From: Candidatus Aminicenantota bacterium
Lineage (GTDB): Bacteria > Acidobacteriota > Aminicenantia > Aminicenantales > Saccharicenantaceae
Length of the DNA stretch: 64,000 bases
Direction of reading: 5' to 3'
Assembly: GCA_026393975.1 (NCBI GenBank)
Contig: JAPKZD010000013.1
Location: 1-64,000, forward strand
Positions 51,091-59,953 of the stretch are shown here, one piece after another (position 1 is the stretch's first letter; every line of letters starts with the position of its first letter). The position numbers and the translations under genes are program-made. The notes beneath the pieces were generated by a model that worked only from the letters and a program-made list of their open reading frames with translations, was not told where the DNA came from and made no database searches.

Positions 51091-54000
51091 ATGACCGCGA
51101 AGAGCGCCCTGCCCGCCCTCGTTTTCCTAAGCCTGGCCGCCTTATTCCTACCCGCGGCGGTCCCGGCCGCCGCCGAGGACATGGTCCTCGACAACGGCCG
51201 GCTCAGGGCCGAATTCAACGACCGCGGGCTCGTCGCCCTCGCCGCGCCGAAGCCGGGCCGGACGCTCACGTTCTCCGCCGACCCATCCTCGGTGACGATC
51301 GACGGCGCGGCCGTCGACATCGGCAGCCTCGGCTCGGCCGAGATCGAGATGACCCCGGCCAAGATCGCCTATCGCTATACCCGGGACCCGTACACCTTCG
51401 ACGTCATCTACGAGCTCAAGCCGGCCTGGGATTTCCTGACGAAGCAGATCGTCGTCACCTCGGCCCGAAGCCGCGTCTTCCGCGTCCAGGAGGTCAAACC
51501 GCTGGCCGCTTCGCTCGACCTCCCCGTCGCCGACGAGCTTAAGCTCGCGGGCGGCTCCTTCGGGACTCTTTGCCGGTTCGCCGCCGCCGGCGGGCCTCCC
51601 GCCGCGCCCGCCTGGGGGGTCTTCTTCCTGCTCCAGAACCCATTCATGGCCTGGACGCGCGAGGGCCGCGACGTCGCCGTCTCCTACGCCCCGGACATGG
51701 ATTGGAGCCGCGATTACGGCGCCTTCGCCTCCGACCGCCTCTGCCTGGGGCTCTACGAGCTCGCCGGCACGCGCTTTCCAGCGAAAGCCGTCCCCGAGTG
51801 GAAGTTCGTCGCCGACTACGACAAGCTTCTCAAGGAGTCGCCGACGATCGACGCCAACGAGGTCGAGGCCCTGACCGGCTGCGTCCGCGCGTTCCTCCTT
51901 TATTACCCCGGCCGCAGCGTCCGCGTCCACATCCCCTGGTGCGAGAACGACTACCAGATCGACGTTGGGACACCCGAGGGCGTCGAGGAATACAAGCGTA
52001 TTATGGACCGGGCGGCCGAGCTCGGCATCACCCATCTGCTCTATACCCCGGCCAACAGCGCGCTCTCCCGGCTCGAGGACAACGCCGACTCCTGGGGTTG
52101 GGAGAACGTCCTCTGGTTCGGACTGGGTCAGAAGCTCAGGAAAGGGGAGTGGGACCCGCAGCGCGATGACGTCCCTGCCGGGCTCAAGTCCATGCTCGAC
52201 TATGCCGCCTCGAAGAACCTCAAGCTCATGGCCTACGTCTACCCCTCCCTGCCGTTCCTCCAAAATCCGGAGTGGACCGCTTGGGCCGGGGCGGCCGCCG
52301 CCGGCGCCCGCCCCGGGGCGGACACGGGCCTGCGCAGTTTCCAGGGCTGGTGGCTGGACAAGCTCACGGGCTTCATGAGTAAGACGGGGGCCGCCGGCTT
52401 CTCCTTCGATCACTGGTGGATTGCCCAGGACAAGGCCTCGAGCAAGTACGCCCAGTGGTACGGCTGCCGCCGCATCCTGGAGAGCCTGCGCCGGGAGGCC
52501 TTCGACGTAGTCGTCGACGGCCGCCAGCAATACCAGAACTTCGGGCCGTGGACCTGGCTCGCCGGGTCCTATCCCCATCCGACCCTTACGGACGAACAGC
52601 CGGAAAGCTTCAAGGCCTTCCCCGACCTCCATACCGACCGGGTCTCGGCCAATCGCCAGCGCTTCGCCGCCTGGACCTACCGGGTCGAACGCTTCGCCCC
52701 GCCCGAGATCATGCCCGGCTTCATCACCCACCAATCGGAGCGCACCGACGAGAAGGGCGTCATGCGCCGGGACCGCTTCCGGCCGAAGGATTGGGATTAT
52801 CTCGGCTGGAAATACTCGCTCCTGTCCTCGATCGCCACGGCGCCCTTCCACCACGTCGTCAACTTCATCCCCGCCCGGAACGCCGAGGAATTCGCGGCCC
52901 TCTCCGAAAACGATAAGGCCTGGTTCCGGAAATGGCTCGATTGGACCGACGAGAACGCCCGCTTCCTCCACGCCCTGAGGCCGATCATCGGACCGCCGAT
53001 GGCCGGCCGCGTCGACGGGACGGCCGCGATCATCGAGGACCGCGGCATCGTTTTTCTTTTCAACCCCAATCCCGGCCGCAAGGAAGCCCGCTTCAAGCTT
53101 GACGCCTCGATCGGTCTCGTCAATGGTGAGCGGTTCATGATCAAGGAGCTCTATCCGGAGGAGGGCCGGCTCATCGCTTCGTCCGAGGGGCTTTGGGCCT
53201 ACGGGAGCGAGGTCGTTCTGCCCCTCTCCGGGCGCGACGCCGCCGTTTTCGAGGTCTTCCCGGCTCCGGCCCAGATCGAGGAGTCTGTCCTGTTCAACGT
53301 CCGGGGCGAGGTTTCATTGAGTGCGGGGCGGCTCGTCCTGACCGACGTCACGGCGGAGGTGGGGACGACCCGTCGGCTTCTCGTCCTTCTGCCCAGGGAT
53401 GCCCGGGTGCGCGCCCTGTCCGTCAACGGCGTCCCATATCCGTTCAAGGCCGACAAGGGCCGGGTCACGGCGAACGTTCGTTTCGCCGGCCGGGCCTTCG
53501 GCCGCTCCCAGAGCATCGGCGAGGTCCCGGCCGGCTTCACCGGCGGGACGTTCAAGGCCAGGTTCACCGTCCCGGCCCGGATCTTCGCCCAGCTCGCCGA
53601 GAGGAAAAAAGCCTGGCCGGTCACGTACACCGAGGACGACCTCCGCGCCCCCTGGCTTGGTCCCTGGCGCCTCCTCCTTCACCTGCCCATCGCCGAGGGC
53701 ACGGAGGCCATGGACGTGACCTTGAAGATCAACGGCGTGCCCGTCGAGGTCCGCAAAGCCTACAATAGCATCTATCCCCAGTCGCCGGAAAGGACTTTCA
53801 TTGGCCATTACGCGGACGTTTCCCGGCTCAGGCCCGATTCGCCCTGTGATATCGAGGTCGGTCTCCCGACCCTCGAGCCGGGCCGCTTTCAGGGTGTCTT
53901 TTTCGAGAACGTGGAAACCGAATACACCCGCCGGATCCAGGCCCCGCCGGCGCCAGCCCCGAAAAAGAAGGTTCTTCTCCCGAGATCGGGGACTCGCTGA
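51091..54000 (+). CDS. Large secreted putative glycoside hydrolase, unclassified
   Basis: 969 residues. I chose ATG 51091, not 51070, because AAGGAGG (51079-51085) lies 5 bases before it and the signal peptide (MTAKSALPALVFLSLAALFL) then starts properly. An N-terminal beta-sandwich (about 30-260) is followed by a TIM-barrel-like region with RVHIPWCENDYQIDVGTPEG, LKLMAYVYPSLPFL, GAAGFSFDHWWIAQD and DVVVDGRQQYQNFGPWTW. Two beta domains follow at the C-terminus. The general order resembles clan GH-D alpha-galactosidase-like enzymes, and Asp in FSFDHWW is the likeliest nucleophile. No GH family is confidently recognised. It follows the two GH127-like genes and may act on the same glycan. Confidence 0.65.
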   Translation: MTAKSALPALVFLSLAALFLPAAVPAAAEDMVLDNGRLRAEFNDRGLVALAAPKPGRTLTFSADPSSVTIDGAAVDIGSLGSAEIEMTPAKIAYRYTRDPYTFDVIYELKPAWDFLTKQIVVTSARSRVFRVQEVKPLAASLDLPVADELKLAGGSFGTLCRFAAAGGPPAAPAWGVFFLLQNPFMAWTREGRDVAVSYAPDMDWSRDYGAFASDRLCLGLYELAGTRFPAKAVPEWKFVADYDKLLKESPTIDANEVEALTGCVRAFLLYYPGRSVRVHIPWCENDYQIDVGTPEGVEEYKRIMDRAAELGITHLLYTPANSALSRLEDNADSWGWENVLWFGLGQKLRKGEWDPQRDDVPAGLKSMLDYAASKNLKLMAYVYPSLPFLQNPEWTAWAGAAAAGARPGADTGLRSFQGWWLDKLTGFMSKTGAAGFSFDHWWIAQDKASSKYAQWYGCRRILESLRREAFDVVVDGRQQYQNFGPWTWLAGSYPHPTLTDEQPESFKAFPDLHTDRVSANRQRFAAWTYRVERFAPPEIMPGFITHQSERTDEKGVMRRDRFRPKDWDYLGWKYSLLSSIATAPFHHVVNFIPARNAEEFAALSENDKAWFRKWLDWTDENARFLHALRPIIGPPMAGRVDGTAAIIEDRGIVFLFNPNPGRKEARFKLDASIGLVNGERFMIKELYPEEGRLIASSEGLWAYGSEVVLPLSGRDAAVFEVFPAPAQIEESVLFNVRGEVSLSAGRLVLTDVTAEVGTTRRLLVLLPRDARVRALSVNGVPYPFKADKGRVTANVRFAGRAFGRSQSIGEVPAGFTGGTFKARFTVPARIFAQLAERKKAWPVTYTEDDLRAPWLGPWRLLLHLPIAEGTEAMDVTLKINGVPVEVRKAYNSIYPQSPERTFIGHYADVSRLRPDSPCDIEVGLPTLEPGRFQGVFFENVETEYTRRIQAPPAPAPKKKVLLPRSGTR

Positions 54001-54062
54001 GAGTAAGCTTGGCGATATCTACCGCCATCTCTCGCTTTGCTTCCCGATTTCGGGAGAAGAAC
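53971..54062. repeat. 20-bp near-perfect inverted repeat around a 52-base spacer
   Basis: Left arm 53971-53990 (GTTCTTCTCCCGAGATCGGG), right arm 54043-54062, complementary at 19 of 20 positions. It spans the stop codon of the large secreted protein. The spacer has smaller inverted repeats (GAGAG/CTCTC and TGGCG/CGCCA), so the whole could fold into one long hairpin. It lies between convergent genes, so a bidirectional terminator is possible, although there is no T-run. Confidence 0.75.
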
Positions 54063-54082
54063 TAAAAAGAAGACGAGGTGAG

Positions 54083-55633
54083 TTAGCGTGGACGGCCAAG
54101 GGCGAGGGCCGAGGGAGTGACCGCCAGCCCGCCCAGGGCCGTGCATCGGAGCTCGGCGGGAAGCATCTTCCCCGAAGCGAAGACCGCGTCGATCGTCTCG
54201 TCGAGAGGGATGGGATTCGCGTAGCCGCCGAGTATGAGGTCGGCGCAGACGAAGGCGCTCGACGCGGCCACGGCGTTGCGCGTGTGGCAGGGGATCTCGC
54301 ACATCCCCTGGACCAGGTCGCAGACGGAGCCCATGCTGTTCTGGAGCGAGATGGCCGCGGCGTCCGCCGCCTGGCCCGCGCTCCCGCCTGCCGCTTCGAC
54401 CACGGCCGCGGCGGCCATGGCTCCTGCCGCGCCGATCTCGACCTGACAGCCGGCGACCTCGGCCGCGAAGGTCGCCCGGCCGGCGACGATGAGTCCGATC
54501 GCGGAGGCGGCCAGAAGGGCCAGGGCCGTTCTCTCGTCATCAAGCCTTTTCTCCTCGGCCAGAGTGACGATGACGCCGGGGAGGACGCCCGCGGACCCGC
54601 CGGTCGGCGCGGCGCAGACGATGCCCATGCTGTTGGATACGTGCATGGCGGCCAGGGCCCGGGCCGCGGCCCGCGCATGGAGGCCGCCGACCGCGAGGAT
54701 CCCCCGGGCCTCGGACCGGAAAATCCTCCCGGCCGAAGGCTTCAGGAGCCGCATCCCGAGCTCGCGGCCGGCCAGGCCCTGGCGGACGGAATCCCGCATG
54801 ATCCCGTAGCGCCTCAGGACCTCGCCGACGACCTCCTTTTCGGATAGGCCCAGGAGCCCGGCTTCGTAGGCCAGGGCGATCCTCCCCAGTGAGAGGCGCT
54901 TGCGCCGGGCCGCTTCGACCATTTCCGTGCCGCTCAGGAAAAGCGGCTCCCCCTTTTTGATATAGAAGAGGGGAGGGGCCGAGGAGATCCGGTGGACGCC
55001 CGGGAGCCGGCTGAGCATGGCCCCGGCCTCCGCGCTCATCGGCGCTTTCCTCTTGAACGAGAGGAAGACCTTCCCGCCCTTCGTCAAGCGGACCGGCCGG
55101 CCGGCGAGCTGGCCGTCCGCGGCGAGGATCCTCTCGGCCGGCCGGGCCTGGCGCGCGCCGGCCAGGACCATGACCTCGTGATTCTTGCCGTCGAGAAGGA
55201 CTGGCCAGCCGTCGAGCTCGGTGAGCGCGATCATGCCGCCGCCGACCGACTTGGCCGTGGCCTCAAGCCTTCTTCCGCTCTTCGAGACGAGCTCCATCCG
55301 CACGGTGTTCGGATGGTCCGCCTTATCGAGCCGGGCGATCCGGAAACGGAGCCTAAGGCCGTGCTCGGGGGCGACGGCCAGGGCCCGGGCGAAACGGCCG
55401 TCGGTGATGGGCCAGCCGAGGAGGCCGGAGGCGAGGGCCAGGTCGACGCCCTGCTGACGGTACGTCTTGGCGTAGGAGCCATCTGGGTCGAACGTGAACG
55501 CGGCCGTCGCGGCGTCTTCCCCGAGCAGGGAGCGGACGAGGCGGCCGATGTGATAGGACCCGGCCGTGTGGGAGCTGGACGGCCCGCGCATGACCGGACC
55601 GAGGACGTCGTTGAAAATGCTTATGAATTCCAT
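54083..55633 (-). CDS. sdaA: L-serine dehydratase, single-chain iron-sulfur type
   Basis: 516 residues. An N-terminal beta domain (RGPSSSHTAGSYHIGRLVR near 16-34) is fused to the alpha domain, which has the [4Fe-4S]-type cysteines in CAAPTGGSAG, CQVEIGAAGAMA and GMCEIPCHTRNA. Deaminates L-serine to pyruvate and ammonia. The single chain joins the alpha and beta subunits that are separate in some Firmicutes. It starts 9 bases after the ornithine cyclodeaminase-family stop codon, so the two form an operon. Confidence 0.93.
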   Translation of the reverse strand: MEFISIFNDVLGPVMRGPSSSHTAGSYHIGRLVRSLLGEDAATAAFTFDPDGSYAKTYRQQGVDLALASGLLGWPITDGRFARALAVAPEHGLRLRFRIARLDKADHPNTVRMELVSKSGRRLEATAKSVGGGMIALTELDGWPVLLDGKNHEVMVLAGARQARPAERILAADGQLAGRPVRLTKGGKVFLSFKRKAPMSAEAGAMLSRLPGVHRISSAPPLFYIKKGEPLFLSGTEMVEAARRKRLSLGRIALAYEAGLLGLSEKEVVGEVLRRYGIMRDSVRQGLAGRELGMRLLKPSAGRIFRSEARGILAVGGLHARAAARALAAMHVSNSMGIVCAAPTGGSAGVLPGVIVTLAEEKRLDDERTALALLAASAIGLIVAGRATFAAEVAGCQVEIGAAGAMAAAAVVEAAGGSAGQAADAAAISLQNSMGSVCDLVQGMCEIPCHTRNAVAASSAFVCADLILGGYANPIPLDETIDAVFASGKMLPAELRCTALGGLAVTPSALALGRPR

Positions 55634-55642
55634 CGTTTTCCC

Positions 55643-56596
55643 TCAGCCGACAACCAGGCTGGCCATGGCCAGGTCCAGGGCGGCGTTGCCCACGGATTTG
55701 AACACGGTGACCTCGTCGTCGGAGCTTCGGCCCGGCTTGAGCCCGGCCAGGACCTCGCCGATTTCCGCCCGGATGTGGCTCTCGTCGATGAGCTTCTCGC
55801 GGAGGGGGATGATCAGGTCGCCGGCCTCCTCGAGGCAAGCCTGCCTCTGGTCGACGTAGACGCTGGCCCGCCGGATGGTCTCGCCCGGGATCTCACGGAC
55901 GTGCGGCTTGTAGGAGCCGACGGCGTTGATGTGGACGCCCGGCTTGAGGTTCCCGTCCGAGAAGACCGGCACTGTGGAGGTCGTCGCCGTGCAGATGACG
56001 TCCGCCTCCCGCAGGGCTTTGGGCGAGGAGGCGGGCTCCACGTCCAGGGACAGCTTGCGCCCCATTTCTTTGGCGTAGGCCGCGGCGGCCCGGGGGTCGA
56101 GGTCAAAAACAAAGGCCTTCCGAATCGGACGGACGGCGGCGACGGCCTCCAGCTGCGTTCTTCCCTGAACGCCTGCGCCGAAGATCGCGACCACCCTGGC
56201 GTCCCGGCGGGCCAGGGCCTCCGTGGCGGCGCCGGAGGCCGCACCGGTGCGGACGGCGGTGAGATAGGACGCGTCCATCACCGCCAGCGGAGTCCCGAGC
56301 TCGGCGTCCATGAGGATGGCCACGGCCTGGGCCAAGGGCAGTCCCTTGGCCGGGTTGTCCTCGCAGAGCGAGATCAGCTTGAGGCCGAGCCTTTTCGTCC
56401 GGGGCAGGTACGCGGGCATGACCAGGGCCGTCGTCCGGAACTCGGGGATCTCGAGGCTGGTCCGAGCCGGGATCCTGGCTTGGCCCGTGGAGAGCTGGAT
56501 GAAGGCTTCCTTGACCGCCCGTATCGCCTCGGGCATGGTCAGGATTTGTTTGATCTCTTCCGTTGTGATGTATCTCATCCGAGTTCTGGGGTCCAT
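55643..56596 (-). CDS. Ornithine cyclodeaminase/mu-crystallin family protein
   Basis: 317 residues from ATG 56596, preferred because GAGGTGA lies 6 bases upstream; a start at 56617 lacks one. NAD-binding Rossmann GAGVQGRTQLEAVAAVRP (about 135-152), substrate region TLSxG-like QLSTGQARIPARTS and GLKLISLCEDN. Family members are ornithine cyclodeaminases, alanine dehydrogenases, or imine reductases such as L-lysine and Pyr2C reductases. The partner sdaA and the divergent GntR gene suggest amino acid catabolism. The exact substrate is unknown. Confidence 0.88.
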   Translation of the reverse strand: MDPRTRMRYITTEEIKQILTMPEAIRAVKEAFIQLSTGQARIPARTSLEIPEFRTTALVMPAYLPRTKRLGLKLISLCEDNPAKGLPLAQAVAILMDAELGTPLAVMDASYLTAVRTGAASGAATEALARRDARVVAIFGAGVQGRTQLEAVAAVRPIRKAFVFDLDPRAAAAYAKEMGRKLSLDVEPASSPKALREADVICTATTSTVPVFSDGNLKPGVHINAVGSYKPHVREIPGETIRRASVYVDQRQACLEEAGDLIIPLREKLIDESHIRAEIGEVLAGLKPGRSSDDEVTVFKSVGNAALDLAMASLVVG

Positions 56597-56728
56597 GGCC
56601 GTCACCTCGGTGCTCATTCTACCAGAGCCGGCTGATCCTGGTCCATTGGTCCGTTCGCCGCCGCTAAGCCCCGCCCTTCAAGGGGGATGAGAAGCGCGGC
56701 TCAGGGTTAATCCCGAGAAGTCTGGGGG

Positions 56729-56757
56729 TTGACTTGGGGCGCGCATGTCAATATCCT
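56729..56757 (+). promoter_or_regulatory. Promoter and possible operator of the GntR gene
   Basis: TTGACT (56729-56734), 17-bp spacer, TATCCT (56752-56757). An inverted repeat TTGAC (56729-56733) and GTCAA (56747-56751) lies on it, which could be the binding site of the regulator itself. Confidence 0.5.
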
Positions 56758-56795
56758 AAATCCGCTAAAACGCGCCGCGTGAAAGGACTCCGATC

Positions 56796-57482
56796 ATGGA
56801 CGGAAAGCCGATCCTCAACATCAAGTCCCTCAAAGAACAGGTCTACGAGTACCTGCGCGAGCAGATGCGGCGAGGGGAGATCATGCCGGGGTCGGCCATC
56901 GACATGGAGGAGACCTCGAAGAAGCTCGGCGTTAGCAAGACGCCCCTTCGCGACGCCCTCCTCCAGCTGGAGATGGAGGAGTTCGTGACCATCCTGCCGC
57001 GGCGGATGGTCGTCGTCAATTCTCTCACGAAACGCGATATCCGGAACTACTATGAGATCATCGGCTCGCTCGAAAGCATGGCCATGCTCAAGGCCTTCGA
57101 CCACCTCAAGGCCTCCGACATCGAGGCCATGCAGAAGCTGAACGACGGCATGAAGGCCGCGATCGCGGCCAACGATTTCGACCTCTACTACGAACGGAAC
57201 CTGGCCTTCCATAATACGTTCCTCGACCTCTGCGGCAACGACAGCCTGGTCAAGCTGGTCAACAACCTCAAGAAGCGTCTCTATGACTTCCCCCGGCCGA
57301 AAGGGTTCGTCAAGGAGTGGGAGGAGTCCTCCATCCTCGAGCACCAGGCCTTCATCGACCTCCTGCGCAAGGGGCGGGGCCAGGACGCGGCCAACCATGT
57401 CCGCGACGTCCACTGGTCCTTCAAGGTCCAGGAGCGGTTCGTCCGCAAGTACTACCCGGGGATCACCGAGCCGGCCGAGTGA
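56796..57482 (+). CDS. GntR-family regulator (FCD/VanR-FadR type)
   Basis: 228 residues. Winged HTH (about 12-70: KEQVYEYLREQMRRGEIMPG, EETSKKLGVSKTPLRDALLQ) and a C-terminal FCD helical domain (about 80-215). Asp and three His typical of the metal-binding FCD pocket are represented by NLAFHNTFLDLC, LEHQAFI and ANHVRDVHW. The effector is probably a carboxylate or amino acid. Divergent from the ornithine cyclodeaminase-family/sdaA operon, with about 200 bp between start codons, so it is the likely controller. Confidence 0.9.
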   Translation: MDGKPILNIKSLKEQVYEYLREQMRRGEIMPGSAIDMEETSKKLGVSKTPLRDALLQLEMEEFVTILPRRMVVVNSLTKRDIRNYYEIIGSLESMAMLKAFDHLKASDIEAMQKLNDGMKAAIAANDFDLYYERNLAFHNTFLDLCGNDSLVKLVNNLKKRLYDFPRPKGFVKEWEESSILEHQAFIDLLRKGRGQDAANHVRDVHWSFKVQERFVRKYYPGITEPAE

Positions 57483-57519
57483 AGACGGCGGCGAGCTCCC
57501 GCCGCGCCGGGGGCGGGCT

Positions 57520-58635
57520 TCAGACCCTCAGGAAAACGTTCTTCTTATAGAGGAAATATAGCACGAGCCATTCGACGAGGATGACGCCCGCCCCGAGGAC
57601 GAGGACCCCGGCCCCGCCGGCGAGCCGGGCGACTCCCCCGAACAGGAACTTGCTCGTGAAGCCGAAATCGACGATCCGCGTCCCCAGGTAGATCGTGATC
57701 GAGTTCACGCCGATGACTCGGAAGAAGAACGACCACTTCCGGACCTTCCAGACGTCCACGACCAGGTAGAAGAGGGCCAGGAGGAGGAAGGAGAGCCCGG
57801 CGGCGTAGATGTCGAAGGTCGATGTCCAGGCCTTCTTGATGATGGGATACCAATGGCCGAGGACGAACCCGGCCGTCGCGAGGCCCGCGCCGCTTCCGGC
57901 GAGAATGAGGGCTTTACGGTACGCGCCCGATTTTTCCGAGCGGAGGACGAGCCCGGCCAGGCCGCCCATCAGGGTGACGGACGTAGCCGAGAGGATGCAC
58001 AGGATCCCTTCCGGATCGAAGACGCGGTCGTAGAGACGCCCGGGCAGGAGCAGGCGGTCGATAAAGCCGTTGATCGTGCCGGTGGGCGTCAGAACCCCGG
58101 CGCCGATCCCCGGCACGGGTATCAGCAGCTGAACGGCCGCGTACCCGAACAGGATCCCGGCCAGGGCGGCCAGGCGGCCCTTGAGGCTCCGGACGTTGAG
58201 CATGATCAGCGCGGCGAAGAGATAGGCCAGGCCGATCTGCCCGAGGACGCTGGCGTAGCGCTGGGTCGCGAACTGGAGGTCGGTCAGGTGGTTGTAGAAA
58301 AAGCCCAGGACGACGAGCAGGAGCGCCCGCTTGACGAGCTTGAGATAGATGGGACGCTTGTCCGCGGCCGTCTCCGCCTTGGCCAGGAGCGATAGCGGGA
58401 TGGCGACACCCGAGATGAACATGAAAAGCGGAAAAATGAGGTCGTAGAAGTGGAACCCGGCCCACTCGGCGTGCTCGAGCTGGGCCGCCCACCATCGGGC
58501 CCAGCCCCAGCCCGTGACCTCGCCCAGGGCCCGGAACAGGACGTCGCCGCCGATGATCCAGAACATGTCGAAGCCCCGAAGGGCGTCCAGGGACAGGAGG
58601 CGCGGCGGCCTCGGTTTCAATGCTGAGGATTCCAT
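57520..58635 (-). CDS. Multi-pass membrane acyltransferase-like protein (HGSNAT/NagX-like, DUF5009)
   Basis: 371 residues from ATG 58635 (AAGGAGGT 5 bases upstream). About ten membrane helices. The opening LLSLDALRGFDMFWIIGGD and FPLFMFISGVAIPL are characteristic of the bacterial relatives of lysosomal heparan-alpha-glucosaminide N-acetyltransferase. The bacterial members are thought to acetylate amino sugars across the membrane. No sugar kinase is adjacent. A stable GC hairpin lies upstream. Confidence 0.85.
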   Translation of the reverse strand: MESSALKPRPPRLLSLDALRGFDMFWIIGGDVLFRALGEVTGWGWARWWAAQLEHAEWAGFHFYDLIFPLFMFISGVAIPLSLLAKAETAADKRPIYLKLVKRALLLVVLGFFYNHLTDLQFATQRYASVLGQIGLAYLFAALIMLNVRSLKGRLAALAGILFGYAAVQLLIPVPGIGAGVLTPTGTINGFIDRLLLPGRLYDRVFDPEGILCILSATSVTLMGGLAGLVLRSEKSGAYRKALILAGSGAGLATAGFVLGHWYPIIKKAWTSTFDIYAAGLSFLLLALFYLVVDVWKVRKWSFFFRVIGVNSITIYLGTRIVDFGFTSKFLFGGVARLAGGAGVLVLGAGVILVEWLVLYFLYKKNVFLRV

Positions 58636-58657
58636 CCCGACCTCCTTGGCATATTTC

Positions 58658-58688
58658 CCGCGCCGGCCGCCCCGGGCGGCCGGCGCGG
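58658..58688 (-). repeat. 14-bp GC-only hairpin with a 3-base loop
   Basis: CCGCGCCGGCCGCC (58658-58671), loop CCG, then the exact complement (58675-58688). It lies between the adenosine-kinase-family stop codon and the Shine-Dalgarno of the next minus-strand gene. No T-run follows on the minus strand. It may cause pausing or protect the upstream mRNA. Confidence 0.75.
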
Positions 58689-58702
58689 CTGGGGCTTGAG
58701 GC

Positions 58703-59185
58703 TCAGAACTTGTAACCGATCTTGCGCAGGAAGTCCTTGCGCCACTGGATTCCATCCGGCCCCTCGACGCCCTTGGTCCTGACGCCGTCGACGACGCCCA
58801 GGATGCCCCGGCCCTGTTCGGTCTCGGCCACGATGACCTCGGTCGGGTTGGCCGTAGCGCAGAAGACCCGGCAGACCTCGGGCACGGCCTTGACGGCATT
58901 GAGGATATTGACCGGGAAGCCGCCGGTCATGAAGATCAGGAAGGAGTGGCCGGCGCCGATGGCCAGGGTGTTCTTCTTGGCGATCTCGACCAAGGCCTCG
59001 TCGTTCCCGGAGTGGCGGACGAGGGCGAGGCCCGACGACTCGCAGAAAGCGATACCGAACCTCATGTGCGGGGCGGTCGTGACGATGGCCTCGTGGAGGT
59101 CCTCGACCGTCTTGATGAAGTGGGCCTGGCCGAGGATGAAGTTCATGTCCTCCGGCTTATCGATGGGGACGACCTTGATGTCCAT
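58703..59185 (-). CDS. Adenosine-specific kinase family protein (DUF355)
   Basis: 160 residues from ATG 59185 (TGAGGAGGG upstream). Conserved blocks include NFILGQAHFIKTVEDLHEAI, FGIAFCESSGLALVRHSGND, IGAGHSFLIFM and ANPTEVIVAETEQGRGILGV. The family is best known from archaea and thermophiles; a Pyrobaculum member was described as adenosine-specific. Reading the label as a confirmed kinase would go beyond the sequence. The tRNA gene lies 28 bp upstream. Confidence 0.9.
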   Translation of the reverse strand: MDIKVVPIDKPEDMNFILGQAHFIKTVEDLHEAIVTTAPHMRFGIAFCESSGLALVRHSGNDEALVEIAKKNTLAIGAGHSFLIFMTGGFPVNILNAVKAVPEVCRVFCATANPTEVIVAETEQGRGILGVVDGVRTKGVEGPDGIQWRKDFLRKIGYKF

Positions 59186-59213
59186 GGGACCCTCCTCAAA
59201 AAGGTCGGGCGAG

Positions 59214-59288
59214 TGGTGGGCGATAGAGGACTTGAACCTCTGACTTCTACCGTGTGAAGGTAGCACTCTACCGCTGAGTTAATCGCCC
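59214..59288 (-). tRNA. tRNA-Val (anticodon CAC)
   Basis: The minus strand folds as a 72-base tRNA plus an encoded CCA. Acceptor arms GGGCGAT and ATCGCCC, D arm with AACTCAGCGGTAGAG, anticodon arm CTACC-TTCACAC-GGTAG giving CAC, and T arm with GGTTCAAGTCC. CAC reads the GUG valine codon. Confidence 0.95.
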
Positions 59289-59384
59289 ACGCCCCCTCAT
59301 TTTATCCGATTCGGCAGGGTTGTCAATTTCCGGCGCCCGCTTGGGCCCACGCGCGAGACAGGGGAGGTTTTGATGTCACGACAC

Positions 59385-59861
59385 TCAGCTTGGGAGTTTG
59401 CGGTTGAGGTAATCTGAATAGTCCTTGGTCACCGGACGATATGACTCGTTCATCAGGGGTGAAGAGATCATGAAATCGGCTGTCGACCGATTGCAGGCTA
59501 TGGGAATGTTGTAGAGAACAGCCATCCGCAGCAGGGCTTTAACATCGACGTCGTGGGGAAAAGGCTCCATAGGATCCCAGAAGAAGATGACAAAATCGAT
59601 CTTGCCTTCGGCAATCATCCCTCCGAGCTGGAGGTCACCACCTAACGGACCCGACTTGAGGTTCTTGATTTTCAGCGCCTCCCTGGCGATGCCGTCCTGT
59701 TCGAACTTGCGCTCGATCGTCTCCTCGACCAAACGGCCGGTCGTTCCTGTGCAAATCAGATTGTGGCGTAAAAGCGTCCGGTAGTTGTACTCGACCCATT
59801 CCTTAAGGTCGCGCTTCCGGTTGTCGTGGGCGACCAGGGCGATTTTCTTCGTTTTTTCCAT
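59385..59861 (-). CDS. mgsA: Methylglyoxal synthase
   Basis: 158 residues. ALVAHDNRK at the N-terminus, ICTGTTGRLVEE, the catalytic SGPLGGDLQLGGMI (Asp), FFWDPMEPFPHDVDVKALLR (His) and IPIACNRSTADFMISSPL. Converts dihydroxyacetone phosphate to methylglyoxal and phosphate, relieving sugar-phosphate build-up. Slightly longer than the 152-residue Escherichia coli enzyme. GAGGAG precedes the ATG. Confidence 0.95.
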   Translation of the reverse strand: MEKTKKIALVAHDNRKRDLKEWVEYNYRTLLRHNLICTGTTGRLVEETIERKFEQDGIAREALKIKNLKSGPLGGDLQLGGMIAEGKIDFVIFFWDPMEPFPHDVDVKALLRMAVLYNIPIACNRSTADFMISSPLMNESYRPVTKDYSDYLNRKLPS

Positions 59862-59953
59862 AGGAAAGGCTCCTCGAGCAGATTAAGTATTGGTTTTCCT
59901 CATGAGTATATTCGATTAGCCCGCGTCAATTTCACTATTGGTCCCAGTCGCCT

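Noticed and set aside
51070-51093. Leaderless start at ATG 51070 for the large secreted protein
   Set aside because: AAGGAGG at 51079-51085 and the signal peptide fit ATG 51091 better, so this gene has a short leader.
53971-54062. Integron attC site
   Set aside because: The arms lack the RYYYAAC/GTTRRRY core in the right order and there is no integrase or cassette array.
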